Shown here: positions 35,668 through 48,560 of the stretch, in pieces
Numbering within the stretch: the first letter of the stretch is position 1
How the letters are laid out: every line of letters starts with the position of its first letter
Assembly: GCF_002878395.1 (NCBI RefSeq)
Contig: NC_061119.1
Coordinates: forward strand, 14,205,836 to 14,269,835
Source: Capsicum annuum
Taxonomy: Eukaryota; Streptophyta; Magnoliopsida; Solanales; Solanaceae
Direction of reading: 5' to 3'
DNA: 64,000 nt
The notes under the pieces: model-generated
Database searches by the model: none
What the model saw: only the letters and a program-made list of their open reading frames with translations
What the model was told of the DNA's origin: nothing
Program-made: the position numbers and the translations under genes

Positions 35668-36145
35668 AATGTTGCTTAGATTGTTTATAGGAAAAATTAA
35701 ACAAACTAGCATACCTAAGACATTAATTACAAGTAATAGTTTCTCAAAATTACAACTAATAGAAAAAGCAGTAATATTTTACCTTTTTTATTAAGAGGGG
35801 CATGAATTTTAACCATATTTTCCCACTTTCCTCTTTTCACGTTACTTTACCTTCACATAACCGTATTTTCACGCCATTCATACAAATTTCAATTCCCTTC
35901 AATATCTCTCTTCAGCTATTTTTTTTTTCAAAAACCATGGTTTCTCTCTAATTCTTGATAAACGTTGTTTCCACAAATTAAGATAAGTTGATTTTTACAG
36001 TTAATGCATGTTATCTTTTCCATATAAATTTTCTTTTGTAACTTTTTTGGGCATTATTTTCTACATTCTTTTGCGTCTTGAATTTGGGGATTTTATTTTG
36101 GGGTTAAATTTTCCTGTGTTGAATTTTTTTTTGTGTTCCGCTATA
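35668..36145. promoter_or_regulatory. Upstream region of the DUF1985 gene
   Basis: C/T-rich stretches (about 35820-35920) precede the start at 36146, as in plant 5' leaders. No definite TATA box was chosen. Confidence 0.3.
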
Positions 36146-39100
36146 ATGGCAGAACATGCAAATCGTTCTAGTTCAGTTAGAGATATTCGACTGATGAATT
36201 TAGTTTTCAATGAAGTACCATCTTTTAGCCTTGGTTTAACACAAGACGAAGACATTAACTTGGTTTATTCTAATATTCAATCTAAGGGAGGTGTTCTCAT
36301 AGAAGAGTTGAGATCGAAGCATCGAAATGATCCACAAAAGTCTGTTGAAATAATAAAATGGAAAACAGTCAGGAAATCTTTATCCCCAAAATTCAAAAAT
36401 CAATGAAAAAAGGAAGTCAGATGAAAAAGCTCAATCGATTAAAATTGCAAGTCTTGTTTCTTCATCTGATTATGAATCTTCATCTGAAGAAGAGAAAGTG
36501 GAGGATGTATTGTTGCATTTGTAAAATTTTATAGTTTATGGACAATATGTTCATATATGTATTTTTTATATACACTTGATAAGTTGTGTACTTAATTCGC
36601 CTTTATTTCAATATATTGAATTTGTAGTTCCTAATGTGAAGATATGTATATGTTATGTTACATATATGTATTTTGTATTCAGGGATTTGTTATTGATAAG
36701 ATTTAGATTTGTATTTATTATGTATAATATATTTAAGATATGTATTTTTGTATTTAAGACTTGTGTAGCATATTGTATTTGATAATGATAAGATTTGTAG
36801 CTGATCTTCAGTTGTAGTTGTACATGTATTCATAAGATACATATGTATTTGTACAGCTAAGATTTGTATTTGTATTCTTTTGTTGATAATATATATTTTC
36901 GACCATCTATGTAAATATAAAATACATATGTATTTTAAATGTTTAGAATTATATGAAATGTAATTGTTACTGGTTAGATATGTATTTTGTTATTGCTAAA
37001 ATTGGTATTTTATGATCAATAGTTTTTTGATATTTATGATATGATGACAATGTATGGATTTTGATGTTTGTTATCTTAAATTTGTACCAGTGATGTATTC
37101 ATATAATACATATGCTACATTTTTCTTTTTATGTTGTAATGCAACTTCGAAGATGTATTTCTATAAATACATATGTGGCCTTTTTTAGACATATAAATTT
37201 TATTTTTGTGTTTAATAGGTGTTGCGCGATCAAATATACATGGCAAAAAGATTGCCCAAATTTTCACAACATATTGGTTGTCATACGGTCAACGACATTG
37301 AAGATCGTATTAAGTCAATGTTAATGAAGAATCAATACAAAATATTTTGTAATGATAGTATTTTGGGTGTTTTCATGAAGAAAAAGAATTGTGTGGTGCA
37401 AGCGCAGTTAAGGAGATGCATTATGTCACTTGAGACTAAGGAAAGTTCCACAAGTGACATAGTCATTCATGCAAAGGGCACAACTATGCATTTTATTCTT
37501 AGAGAATTTGCTATCATTACTGGTTTGAATTGTCTTTCAAACAAGGATGATTTTGTGTTTGATGAATACCTTCCAAATAGACTTATTGATCAATATTTTG
37601 ATGGTGTCAAATATATTCAGAAAAGAAAATTATTTGCTGCTTTTACTGGTAAAATATGGGGGAAGGAGAATGATGAAGATGCATTGAAGTTTGCTAATTT
37701 GTATTTTATTCACGCATTTTTATTGTGGCTGTTGATACTATCGTTATTGCACACCTCCATTTTAATTTGGTAGAGAGTGTTCGCTACAGTGACTATCCTT
37801 GGGGATTGGTTGCATATTAGGAATTAGCTAAAAGCTTGAATAAAAAGTTAAAATCCACAGGAAAGTTTTATATGCTTTATGGAATGCCATTTGCCATTTC
37901 GATTTGGTTGCATGAGTGTTGTTCTGTTGTCCCTCATACTATTATTTCCAAGGAGGATTCTCAGATTCCATGTTTTTTAAATTGGAATACAAATGCTCTT
38001 CACCTACTATATGAATTACTTATGAAAAGTATGTTTAATGATGCAAATGACAAGGTCAGTTATCCTGAAAAACTTCTATGTTCTGTGATGTTTGAGTATT
38101 TTGTAAATAGATTTTCTGTTTTCATATAGGTTAATTTACAAAATAAAATTTGTCACTGCTTTTGTATTATTGTTAAGGTTAACTGGCTATAATGTCTGTT
38201 GTAGGTTGTTTTAAAGAACATTGAGCCAACACAAAAGGAGATTTCATCTTTTCAGATACTTAAGAAGGTTGTACCTAGAGGTGGAAATCAAAAAGAAGAT
38301 TTTGTTGATTTTGATGATGATTTTTAGGATCCTCAACATAAGCTTTCAATCAACAAAAAAAATATCAGGGCGATACTCCAAATTCACCTGCCAATAAAAA
38401 GTTGAAGAAACAACCAAAAGGCGTAGATCAGCATACACTAAAAAGTACTCCTCCAAGTCGTGCTGTGAAGATTTCTTTTGTGAAGACACCAATTTTCAAG
38501 CCGATTCAATCAAAAGAAACAGTAGCTTCAAATAGGAAAGACATTTCGGTTCAGTCGCCTGATCTGTCTTCTTTCAATCGTGAAGACGAAGATGGTGTTG
38601 TTTCTAAGAAAGTTTTTGAAAAGTTTCGTGATGAGGTAATTTGTGTTTAAGACTTGGGTATAATTGTTTTTTTTTCATAACTGATTGTATTTCTTTGAAA
38701 TCAGGTTCGACAAGAGTTGAATGACATTTGAAACTTAGTATCAACATGGTGTGATCAAATAATGAATGCAATAAATGAGATTAAGGTACAAAAATTTTAA
38801 TTTTAAAAGAATAATTTGTAAATACATTTGATAGTTTATATACATATACAACATATGTATTTATGTTTTGAATAAATACATATTTAGTATGTATATGTAT
38901 TTATATTTGAATAAATACATATGTATTTATATATTTATTATTTATCAACGCAAAAAAATAAGATATGGACATAGATTGTGACAAGGCTCAAATGGAGGAA
39001 GGTGATAAGAATACATCACCCCATTAATCAACTCCAACAATTGTGGCTGATTTTGATAAGAATTCTGAAAGCACATTGGTAAGTAAATTTGTGTACATTT

Positions 39101-40306
39101 GTTGTGTTAAATACATATAAAACATTTGTATTATGTATTTAAATAAATACATATGCAGTACTAAACACATTTACTGTTTTAATATGCATTCAGATATACA
39201 TATGCAGTAGCAACCTAACTAGGATAATTTGTATAATCAAATGTTATTTTAATATTGATCTTCATATGTGTTAATTTTTTTAACGTGAATAAACAGGATA
39301 AAGACAATGAATTTGTCAATGGATGAAGCTGATAAGGATACTTCACCCCATCAAGCCACTCCAATTTTACATCCTGATTTTGATAAGAATTTTGAAGGCA
39401 CATTGGTAAGTAAATTATTTTTATTCATATGCATTTTAATTTTTAATATACAATTGAAATTTATATTTACATATATGAATTATATGATGTGATCATTGTT
39501 TATGTTTAGAAACAGGTTACTGAAGACATCACAAAAAATCGAAGCACCAGTTTCACGGAGTTGTATAGTGAGGATAATGATGTTTTTTTGATAAATTGTT
39601 GAATTTTATTTTTCTGAAGTATATTAATATAGTTGAATATTAATATTTTCAATTTTTTGTAGTTTTTTTTATGAAAGGACCAAATTGATACCTGTGTGCA
39701 TGAAGCACAAGATGCCTATGATTCAATGGTATGCCAATACATTTATATTGTATTTTACTTCTTCACAAATATTGAAGTAATTTAATATGTTTCAACATGT
39801 TGAACAGAACAAAAAAGTTGATGAAAGTGTTGCTGTGAAGTACAATTATCAGATTCATAATTCACATTTTCAAATGAGGTGCTTAGAAGTATCAATCTTG
39901 ATTTCATACAGCAAAATTTGAGAGTTCAAGATGATCTAATGGTATGCTTCATTCATGCATATTCTGTGTTTATTTCTTTGTTATTGTATCAACTTTACAA
40001 GATATTTGTATATTTTAAACAGAACACAGAAGGTGCTGCAGAAATAATTGAAAATACATCAACGACTGATGTGGAGAAACCAAAATTGGATGAACAAAAT
40101 AATTCAGAAGTGCACACTCATGAAGAAGTATCGGGAGAAGGGAAGGCTGAACCAAATTTACGTGAATCTTGAAAGAAGCATAATTGTTCATCCATCTACA
40201 AATAAAGAAGAATAAACTCCTGTGAATGTTTCAAGAATTAAGAGACCATCTAAATTCAAGGAGTCACCATTCACTACAAAATTTGGTTGAACGGAAGGTT
40301 AGTACT
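36146..40306 (+). pseudogene. DUF1985 (Ulp1/MULE-associated) multi-exon gene, 3' end lost to a gypsy LTR
   Basis: ATG at 36146 reads MAEHANRSSSVRDIRLM. After a frame slip near 36400, KRKSDEKAQSIKIASLV continues into a Ser/Glu-rich end. 37219-37771 has MHFILREFAIITGLNC, the DUF1985 signature. A slip near 37735 and a stop at about 37819 follow, with YSDYPWGLVAY then YGMPFAISIWLHECC and PCFLNWNT, all typical of DUF1985 proteins. 38205-38635 is a basic, charged linker. Later exons carry GTAAGT donors. The last readable piece, RIKRPSKFKESPFTTKFG at about 40235-40290, normally precedes the C-terminal Ulp1-type peptidase domain, which is missing because gypsy LTR sequence starts at 40307. Proteins of this class are often carried by MULE (Kaonashi-type) transposons. 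No terminal inverted repeats were found. Confidence 0.75.
38975..39415 (+). repeat. Duplicated exon in the DUF1985 gene
   Basis: About 39003-39088 and 39337-39415 encode near-identical blocks (GDKNTSPH.STPTIVADFDKN and ADKDTSPHQATPILHPDFDK), each ending ...GCACATTG followed by GTAAGTAAAT. The splice donor was duplicated together with the exon. Confidence 0.8.
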
Positions 40307-42762
40307 TGTAAGACCCCCAAAATCCTTAGCTTAACTCAACCCTTTTTAAAGCTCGTTCATGGGTCCTAATATTAGAAAATTTTTTCTAAGTATTCAAACT
40401 TAGTGTTACTTTAACCTTCATAAGTTGGAAACTCTATTTCATGGCCTCAATGGCTTTAAAATATCAATCTTTAGGTTAATTCATGATCAGGAATGTCAGT
40501 AGGTGTTCCCGGATGAGTTTCGTATTTTTTGGACCTTGTTTGAACCATGTTTGGGAATCCAAAATAGTGGATCGATTCAATCTCGGTGCGGCGACCATCA
40601 CGTCGATCAATATTTTTCCTTGGCTCCCAGTGGCAATTTTCAGTGAACTGATGCGGACTCGACGCTGGGTGTTGGCTATCGCGTAGATGCCAAAGACGCG
40701 GACGCCATCTTTCACATCGATAGTCCAATTTTTAGTCATTAAAATCCACATCATTGAGGGGTATTTGGCTTATTTTCCCATCCTTATTTAGCCCTAAAAC
40801 ACAAGATTAAGACCTCATTGAGCAAAATATACTTACTCTCTCTCCAGTTGCTCAAGAACAAGAACCCTGGGTGATTTAATTTCAAGGCCAAGGCTCAAGA
40901 TTTCCACCATTGTTCTTTGGGAATTTAGCAACCAAGGTATGTCAAGTGTTCCCTTCCACCCTAGCAACCAAGGTATGTCAAGTGTTCCCTTCCACCCTTG
41001 GAGTTCACGAACCCCTTTTAACTACAAGTTTATGAGTTTGATAAATTTCATGGTTGAATTTGAATGTCTTCATGATTACCATGTTAATGGGGTTTCTAGT
41101 TCATGATTTACTACAAGATTCATGTGGAATTGATTGATATGTTTGCATTATCATGTGAAACCATGTTGAAACCCTTGAAGTTGTAAATGTGGAATTGAAC
41201 TATGATGCTTACATGTTTTAGTGTCATGTGCATAGATTAAGTCCTTCAAGTGTTTGATGAATTATTTATGTGATTTGAATAGCGAAATTATATCATGTCA
41301 GTATATATTCAAGTTCATGTCATGCAAGTTTTTGCTAGAATGTCCCAAATGAATGTACGATGACCAAGTACTTAGCTATCATGTTTCAAGATTTTGCCAT
41401 GTCATATAATTTATGCTATCGAGTCCTGGGGGTATTTAATACCCGATAATTTAGCTGTTTACCTAGAGCCATGGTCAGTCACAGAATAGTATCAGTCATG
41501 TCACGATCAGTAGCATTCAGTCAGTTAATAGAATTCAGTAGTATTTTGTTAGTCCAATGAACCCAGTGAACTCAATTTAGTTTAGTTATACAGTACAATC
41601 AGAAATAGTTCAGTCCAGCCTAGAACAGTCTAGAATCCAGTCCAGTGTCTATTCAGTTGGGAGTAGGATTCAACACCAAGTGAACCCATGGATGGGGACT
41701 CACTTGCCAGTAGAGGGTATGATTCTTAGAAGCAGACCTTGTGTTCTAGAACTACGTAGCCCACGTAGTTTGAGATATCAACCTGCCAGTTAAGGGTTTA
41801 TAAGGTGATATACCGGTCAATTGAGGGTACCACTATTCTCGCTCAGAGCACTTGCCAGATGAGGGTGACTCAGATTGTCTTTACCTATGGCACGATGCTG
41901 ACACCCTTCCAACTGGGGTTACAGGTTAGACCCCAATCTGTTTAGAAAAGGGCATGTTGGTTAAATTATTACTTCCCATAGTCTCAGTTTAAGTTCTAGT
42001 CTCATATAGAACTCAGTTCAGTTTTAGAAAATCAGGACGGTCAGATACAGTCACTCAGCTTAGAATGGAACTCAGTATAGTTCTACAGAATCAAGATTGT
42101 CAGATACAGTCACTTAACTATCAATAATTTTGTATCAGTAGGCTCAGATATCAGTTAATCAGTATTCAGATTTGGTATTTCAGTGTTATCACGATCCCAG
42201 TTATAGATTATGTGTTCACACATGTACTCTCATTCAGTTATACTCACGTTATTCAGTCAGTATTGTTCATGAATATGAAACCATGCATTTCATCCTACCT
42301 CACTTTGCATACCAGTACATTTAAAGTACTGACGCATACCTTTCTTTTGCTCTATGATGTTTTATTTCATAGGTTTAGACGCGCGGGCTCCTGATCATAC
42401 TTAGCAGTTCAGATATTCAGCTGACAGAGTTAGTGGTGAGTCCTCTTAGTTTGAGGACATGATGATTATTTCAGTAGTTCAGAGTTAGTTGGGGATTTAT
42501 CCCATCAATTCCATATTTCAGACAGTTTAGAATCCTTTTCAGACTAGAGTATTTTCAGACAGATATGTTAGATTTGGTATTTGTTATACTGTATTCAGTT
42601 TTATTATAGTATTGAACCTTATGGAATATTTTCTTCCTAATTTCTGTATATTACACTATTCTTATTCAGTTATTGCAGCAGGTACCAGTCATTGGTTAGC
42701 TTATGGTCCTTCGGGATTATGAGCACCGTATGGCATCCGGGGTACAAACTCGGGGTGTTAAA
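40307..42762 (+). repeat. Gypsy LTR A (5' LTR)
   Basis: 2456 bp, TGTAAGACCCCC...CGGGGTGTTAAA (terminal CA mutated to AA). Followed by a tRNA-Met PBS. Contains a tandem duplication of about 36 bp around the splice-donor-like AAG/GTATGTC (40926-40998), and a CpG-rich cluster at about 40560-40700. Left flank is GTACT; no matching right flank found. Confidence 0.88.
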
Positions 42763-42766
42763 AACT

Positions 42767-42778
42767 TGGTATCAGAGC
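42767..42778 (+). other. Primer binding site, tRNA-iMet type
   Basis: TGGTATCAGAGC, 4 bases after LTR A ends. It defines LTR A as a 5' LTR. Confidence 0.9.
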
Positions 42779-42972
42779 CTAAGGTTCAACTGATTCATAG
42801 AAAGTCCGAAAGCCGTATCTAGTAAAATCTTGTGCATAGGTGTGTAGTGTTCCACACTTAAAGACAGGAGGCTGCGAGGTGTTTTAGGAAAAGTTTCCCT
42901 ACTTTCAGTATTCTTATCGTGCGAGTGAGCATGAGCTCTGTCTAATCCAAATTTCTCTTACGTTTATAGAAT

Positions 42973-44311
42973 ATGCTTCCAAAGAGGATTAAGGGAAGAG
43001 GAATGAGAGACCAGCCATAACCCCACCCCATCTAGCCAGATCCTCTGGATGAACAAGTTTCCACGCTGAATTTAGAGAAGCTTTTACCACCCTAGCTCAC
43101 TCTGTGGCAACCCAAAATGAACGCCCAGCTATTGTGCAGGCCAACCCAGTGGCCAATATTGCTGCAGCCAGGATTTTGGATTTCACCCAAATGAACCCTC
43201 CATCTTTTACTGGGTCTAAGTCAGATGAGTACCTTCAGGAGTTTATTGATCAGGTACAGAAAGTTATAGATATTATGGGGGTAACTAATGTTGAGAGCAC
43301 TGAGTTGGTTGCATATCACTTTTAGGATGTGGCCAACTCATGGTTCAAACTGTGGAAAGCAAAAAGGGTCGTAGATGCAGGGCTCATAAAATGGGAAGAG
43401 TTTGCCACTATTTTCTGAATAAGTTCTTCCCATTGGAGTTGAGGGAAATGAAGGTTTTAGAGTTTATAAATCTAAAGCAGGGCAACATAATAGTGAAAGA
43501 GTATTCTCTCAAGTTTACTCAATTAGCTAAATATGCTCCTCATATGGTGGAAGATAGCAGATCCAGGATGAGTAAGTTTGTGTTGGGGGTGTCTAGCAAT
43601 GTGGTCAAGGAATATAGGACCGCAATGCTGATTAAGGAGATGGACATATCAAGGCTCATGGTCCATGCTCATCAGATAGAAGAGGCTAAGAATAGGGAGA
43701 AGGAAAGGGAGAATAAGAGAGCAAGAATAGGTAGTTTCAACTTCGCTCAGCATAAGTTAGAGGGTGGGAATCTTTCTCAGTTCCTCCAGAAATCCTCAGT
43801 TCTAGCTCCATCCCCAGCCAGTGCTCTAGTGCCAAAATTTAGAGACGGCAATAGAGATAGGACACCAGGCCCTAAACCCTAGGGTAGTGTCAGCAGCGCC
43901 CGAACCAATCCCCTTTGTCAGAAATGTGGCAGAAACCACTAGGGTATCTATAGAGTAGGCAGCGATGTGTGTTTTGAGTGCGGCAAACCAGGACATAGAG
44001 TTAGAGATTTCCCCAGTCAGGTTCTCAGGGTCAGTATAACCGTCCGCAAGCTCAGTCTGGTCGCCCGAATTAGTAGGGTGGCACTTTCAGTGCCACCAGT
44101 GGGCAACGCCCGAATAGACTCCATGCTCTTCAATCTCGACAGGATTAAGAAAGTTCTCCTGATGTGGTCACTGGTACATTAAAAGTTTTCTATTTAAATG
44201 CTTATGCTTTGCTAGATCCAGGAGCTTCGCTGTCCTTTGTTACTCCATATATAACCGTTGATTTTGGAGTCAGTCCCAAAATTCTAATAGAGCCTTTCTT
44301 AGTTTCCTCCC
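42973..44311 (+). pseudogene. Gypsy gag and protease (element A), degenerate
   Basis: ATG at 42973, 3 nt after an acceptor-like TTTATAG, reads MLPKRIKGRG. 43104-43325 and 43340-43882 form the gag capsid region (MNPPSFTGSKSDEYLQEFID; ELREMKVLEFINLKQG; KEYSLKFTQLAKYAPHMV; MLIKEMDISRLMVHAHQIEE). A zinc knuckle CFECGKPGHRVRDF at 43973-44015 has lost its final Cys. 44164-44310 is the start of the aspartic protease with the active site DPGAS (LLDPGASLSFVTP). Frame breaks occur near 43075, 43330 and 43885. Sequence changes abruptly at about 44311 to a minus-strand element, so RT, RNase H and integrase are absent. Confidence 0.85.
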
Positions 44312-45696
44312 ACTCATTGATGCCACATCCGTATCTAATTTCTCAAGACCCACATTCAACCTAGCCATATCTCGGGACATAGTTTCAAGGCGAGCCAAAA
44401 TAAGATTGATGGCATTATTGTCCATTGTATGAGCATTCGAAGCCTTGGGTTCCATTGTGGTGGTACCAAAAATTAACCCTTCAAGTTACAGTCTAATCAA
44501 GACACCCAGTTAGTCCAAAATGTCACACACAATAATACAATACAAATCCTACAAAACAAAATACACCTGAGTTCAAAACAACCTCCCACAATGAGATCCC
44601 ACCTTCAAGTTTCTTCAAACTAAAGCTCAACAATGGTGGATGGCTCAAATAACCTCCAATTTAGCTCAAATTCAAACCCGATACTCCTATAGAGTTAGAG
44701 AACACAAATATAACTCTAAAAACACAAGAAACATACACAATCAAAATCTCAAAATTTGACCTAGGGTAAAAAACGGGTTTAGTATTCTTTTGGGGATTTT
44801 CAATTTTGACACTTATTTTTTATTGGTATTTTCAATTTCTAGACTCTAATTGTGTTAGGGAACAAGGATCTAACACTATAAACACAAAAAATACACAAAG
44901 ATCAAGTTTTTTGAAAAACTCTAAAAATGTGAACAGTAACTTTTTTCTTTTTTTTCTTCTTTTTCACTTTTTTTTTAATTTTCAAGCTAACAATTCCAAG
45001 ACTGATTTTGTTGAAAAAAATCAAACCTTGCTTTGATACCAAATGATACAAGAATAAACCAAGGAAGACACAAACACACTACCAAAAAAGTTCACAAACT
45101 TAATGACCCGAGGACCCTTTAGGAGATCACTCTCGGATTCACTAAATAGAACAAGAAAGAAGGGATTTCAAGGTATTTATCACACCAAATCAGCAAGCCA
45201 AACTAGTGTAACAACAATAAGAAGGTGAAAAAAACAATATGTTAACAAAAACAAGAGACATGGCTTGAGTTTACTAGAAATAAGAACCACCGAAAATATA
45301 AGATTACAGTAAGATAAAGATAGGTAGATAGACAAATGAAGATGTAATCTTAAGAACCCAAGAACATGTTAATATCTTGGACCCTTAACACTACACACTT
45401 CAATCACCAAACTCTTATAAAGACACAAGAGAAGGGATCAACTCTCAAGCACTTAAGTTTCCAATCAAATGCAAACACAAGTGAAACCTCACTTGTCTAA
45501 GCCCTAGTTTCGGTTTGGGAGCTCTCTCTCTCACAAGAGAAGTGTTCTTCAATATATTAAAAAAACCAAAGAAATAATACTTATAATGTTCTATTTATAC
45601 TACATTACAATAATAGACAAAATGATAAAAGCACCCTTTAGTGACTAGCCTTCAAAAATACTCAAAAGTGTCATGATCATTATCATACTTGTATCA
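44312..45696 (-). mobile_element. Fragment of a minus-strand LTR element (5' LTR, PBS, gag start)
   Basis: LTR 45044-45696 (653 bp) has perfect inverted ends TGATACAAG/CTTGTATCA. On the minus strand the PBS TGGTATCAAAGC (45028-45039) follows. 44455-44312 encodes MEPKASNAHTMDNNAINLIL, a plausible gag-type start of unrecognised family. The sequence to the right (CATTG) is the normal continuation of the gypsy LTR in which it sits; the left half is missing. Confidence 0.72.
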
Positions 45697-47028
45697 CATT
45701 GTTATGTTATTCAAGATGATGCTTTTCTTTAGTTTTCATGCTATCGAGTCCTAAGGGTATTTAATACCCAAAAATTTAGCTGTTTACCTAGAGCTAGTGT
45801 AAGTGATAGGATAGTATCAGTCATGTCACGATCAGTAGTACTCTTAGTCAGTTACAGAACTTAGTAGAACTCAGTCAGTTACAGATCTTAGAAAAACTCA
45901 GTAAACTCTGTATCAGTCTAGTTCAGTTCAGTGTGATTAGATCAATGTCTTTCAGTTAGGAGTAGGATTTAACACTGAATGATCCTAGGGATGAGGTCTC
46001 ACCCGTTAGATAGGACTGGGTCCCTAAAAGCAATCCCTAAGTTCCATAACTACATAGCCAGTGTAGGTTAAGAGATGTCACCCATTAGATAGGACTGATA
46101 TACTCCGAGGTCACCCGCTAGTTTAGGACTGATCCTAGGGGTCACCCATTAGTTAGGACTGACTCCACAACAATTGTCTTTACCTGTGGTACGGTACTGA
46201 CACCCTTTCAATTGGGGTTATAGATTGGACCCCAACTCAGTTACCTTATCTTAATTGGGGCATGTTGGTTAGATGATTACCTCCCACAGTTTTAGTTTCA
46301 ATCTTCAGTCTAAAACTTAGTTCAGTTCTACAGGATCAGGACTATCAGACACAGTCAATCAGTATTAGTAAATCAGTTATCACTAACTTCAAATATCAGT
46401 TATACATTTATTAGAACTTAGTACTTAGCTTCAAAAAAGCTCGGTTATAGTATACCCATACTCTTATATTTAGTTACTCTACATCATTTAGTCAGTTATT
46501 GTTCATGCATATGAACCCTTGTATTTAGCCTTACCTTATTTAGCATACTAGTACATTCCCATGTATTGATGTATACTTTTCTACGCTATGATGTTTCATA
46601 TCATAGGTTCGGACGCTCAAGTTCCTGATCACGCATAGTTGATTTAGTTCGGCCAGCTGTAGTAGATTCAGCTGTGAGTCCTCATTATTTTAGGATATTT
46701 TATTATTTCATATTTTAGTAGATATAATATTCAGTAGCTAGAGTTAGTGGGGGATTATCCCATCAACTCCGCTTTCAGAAAAATTCAGTTAGAGGTTTTT
46801 CAGACTAGTCTACTACAAATAGTATTTCATATACAGGTGTTTTTATTAGATGCTGTTATTTATTATTATTTTATATTTTGAACCTTATGAAATTTTAACC
46901 TATTTTTTTTGTATTTATTCAGCATTATTGTTCAGTTCTCAAAGCGGATATCAGTCATGGGTTAGCTTGTGGTCCTTCGGGGTCGTAAGCACTGTGTGAA
47001 GACTAGGGGGTAGTCTTGGGTCCTTACA
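45697..47028 (+). repeat. Gypsy LTR B, 5'-truncated
   Basis: Matches 51080-52412 of LTR C in order, ending GGGTCCTTACA. The first about 1.1 kb of the LTR is absent and is replaced by the minus-strand element. Followed by PBS TGGTATCAGAAC at 47033. Confidence 0.87.
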
Positions 47029-47251
47029 AACTTGGTATCAGAACCTAAGGTTCAATAGTTTTCTCAGAAGTCTGAAAGCCTCATCTTGTAGAGTCTTTTG
47101 CATGGGTGTGTAGTGCACCACACTTATGGACAGGAGGCTATGAGATGTTTTAGGAAAAGTTTCCCTTATTTCAGTATCTATGTCGTATGAGTGAGTATGA
47201 TCTCAAGTTACGCTTTTAGTTTAATCTGCTTCTTCCTTTTGTTTACAGAAC

Positions 47252-48560
47252 ATGCCTCCCAAATGGACTAACAAATGAAGAATCGGAAATCAGTCAGCAC
47301 CTCAACCCATTCAGCCAGATCCCCTAGACGAGTACATTTCTCATGCAGAATTTAGAGCTACATTCATTACTCTAACCAATACCGTAGTAGCACAAAATGA
47401 ATGACCAGTTGCTGTTTAGGCTAACCCTATGGCCAATACTACTGCAACCAAGATTCCAGACTTCACCTGAATGAATCCTCATCTATTCTTAGGTTCAAAG
47501 TCAAAAGAAGACCTATAGGAGTTCCTCGATCAGGTTCAGATAGTCAAAAATATCATAGGAGTGACTTCCAGTGAGAGTGCTGAGTTAGCCACCTATCTTC
47601 TACAAGATTTAGCCCATGTGTGGTTTAAGAAGTGGAAAGTAGACAGGGGTACAGTTGCAGAGCCAAGAGAGTCGGAAGAGTTTGCTACTGCCTTCCTAGA
47701 TAAATTCATTCTCTTAGAACTGAGAGAACCTAAAGTATTAGAGTTCATCAATCTCAGACAAGGTAGTATAAGCGTAATAAAATATTCCCTCAAGTTTACT
47801 CAGTTAGCCAGGTATTCTCCCTGTGTAGTAGCAAACAATAGGTCCAGAATAAGCAAGTTCATATCTGGGATGTCAGATAGTATGGTTAAGAAGTGCAGAA
47901 CAACGATGTTGATTAAAGAGATGGACATATCTAGGATTATGGTCCATGCTCAACAAATTGAGGAGAAAAATCTTAATAAGAAGGAGAGAGAGAATAAGAG
48001 GGCTAGAATAGGCAGCTTTAATTTCAGTCAGCCTAAGTTAGAAGGTATTAACCATTCCCAATTTCATCCAAAGTCTTTGGTTCCAACTTTGTCCTCAGCC
48101 AGTGCTCCAGTCCCTAAGTTCAGGAATGACAGTCATAATAGGGTACTAAGCACCAAAACCTAGGGTAGTGTGAGCAGTGGTCATACCCATCTGTTTTGCA
48201 AAGAGTGTGGTAGACACCACCTAGGTGTGTGTAGAACAGGCAGCAAAGTATGTTTTAGATGTAGTAAGTCAGGCCACTAGATATAGGAGTATAGAGTAAT
48301 GGCTCAGATAGGAAAATATTTGTGTCAGCAGGGCACCACTTCCAGTACCACTAGTGGCAATGCCAAAACAAATTTTTGTACTCCAGTCTTGCTATGATCA
48401 GGGAAGTTCTGATATAGTTATAGGTACGTTATGAGTCTTTCATCTTTATGTTTATGCTTAGTCAGATTTTGAGGCTTTTCTTTCTTTGTAACCCCTATAT
48501 AGCCGTCAACTCAATATCAAACCCAAAATATTAGCAGAGCCCTTCTCAGTGTCTACCTCA
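47252..48560 (+). pseudogene. Gypsy gag (element B), degenerate
   Basis: ATG at 47252, 3 nt after an acceptor-like TTTACAG (47247-47248), reads MPPKWTNK then stops, with gag continuing in the same frame. 47561-48163 is the clear gag core (LQDLAHVWFKKWKVDRG, ELREPKVLEFINLRQG, MLIKEMDISRIMVHAQQIEE). Zinc-knuckle remnants lie at 48195-48285 (CKECGRHHLGVC, then VCFRCSKSGH with stops). A weak protease trace (about 48470-48550) follows. It is similar to the gag at 42973-44311 but with different breaks, so it is a separate copy. No pol is recognisable beyond it. Confidence 0.85.

Noticed and set aside
40471..40754. Overlapping frames on both strands
   Set aside because: All fall in the CG-rich part of LTR A and match no protein; low stop density comes from GC content.
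42767..42778. tRNA gene hint (TGGTATCAGAGC)
   Set aside because: It is the 12-base primer binding site complementary to a tRNA 3' end; no cloverleaf surrounds it. The same holds at 19321, 27152, 45028 and 47033.
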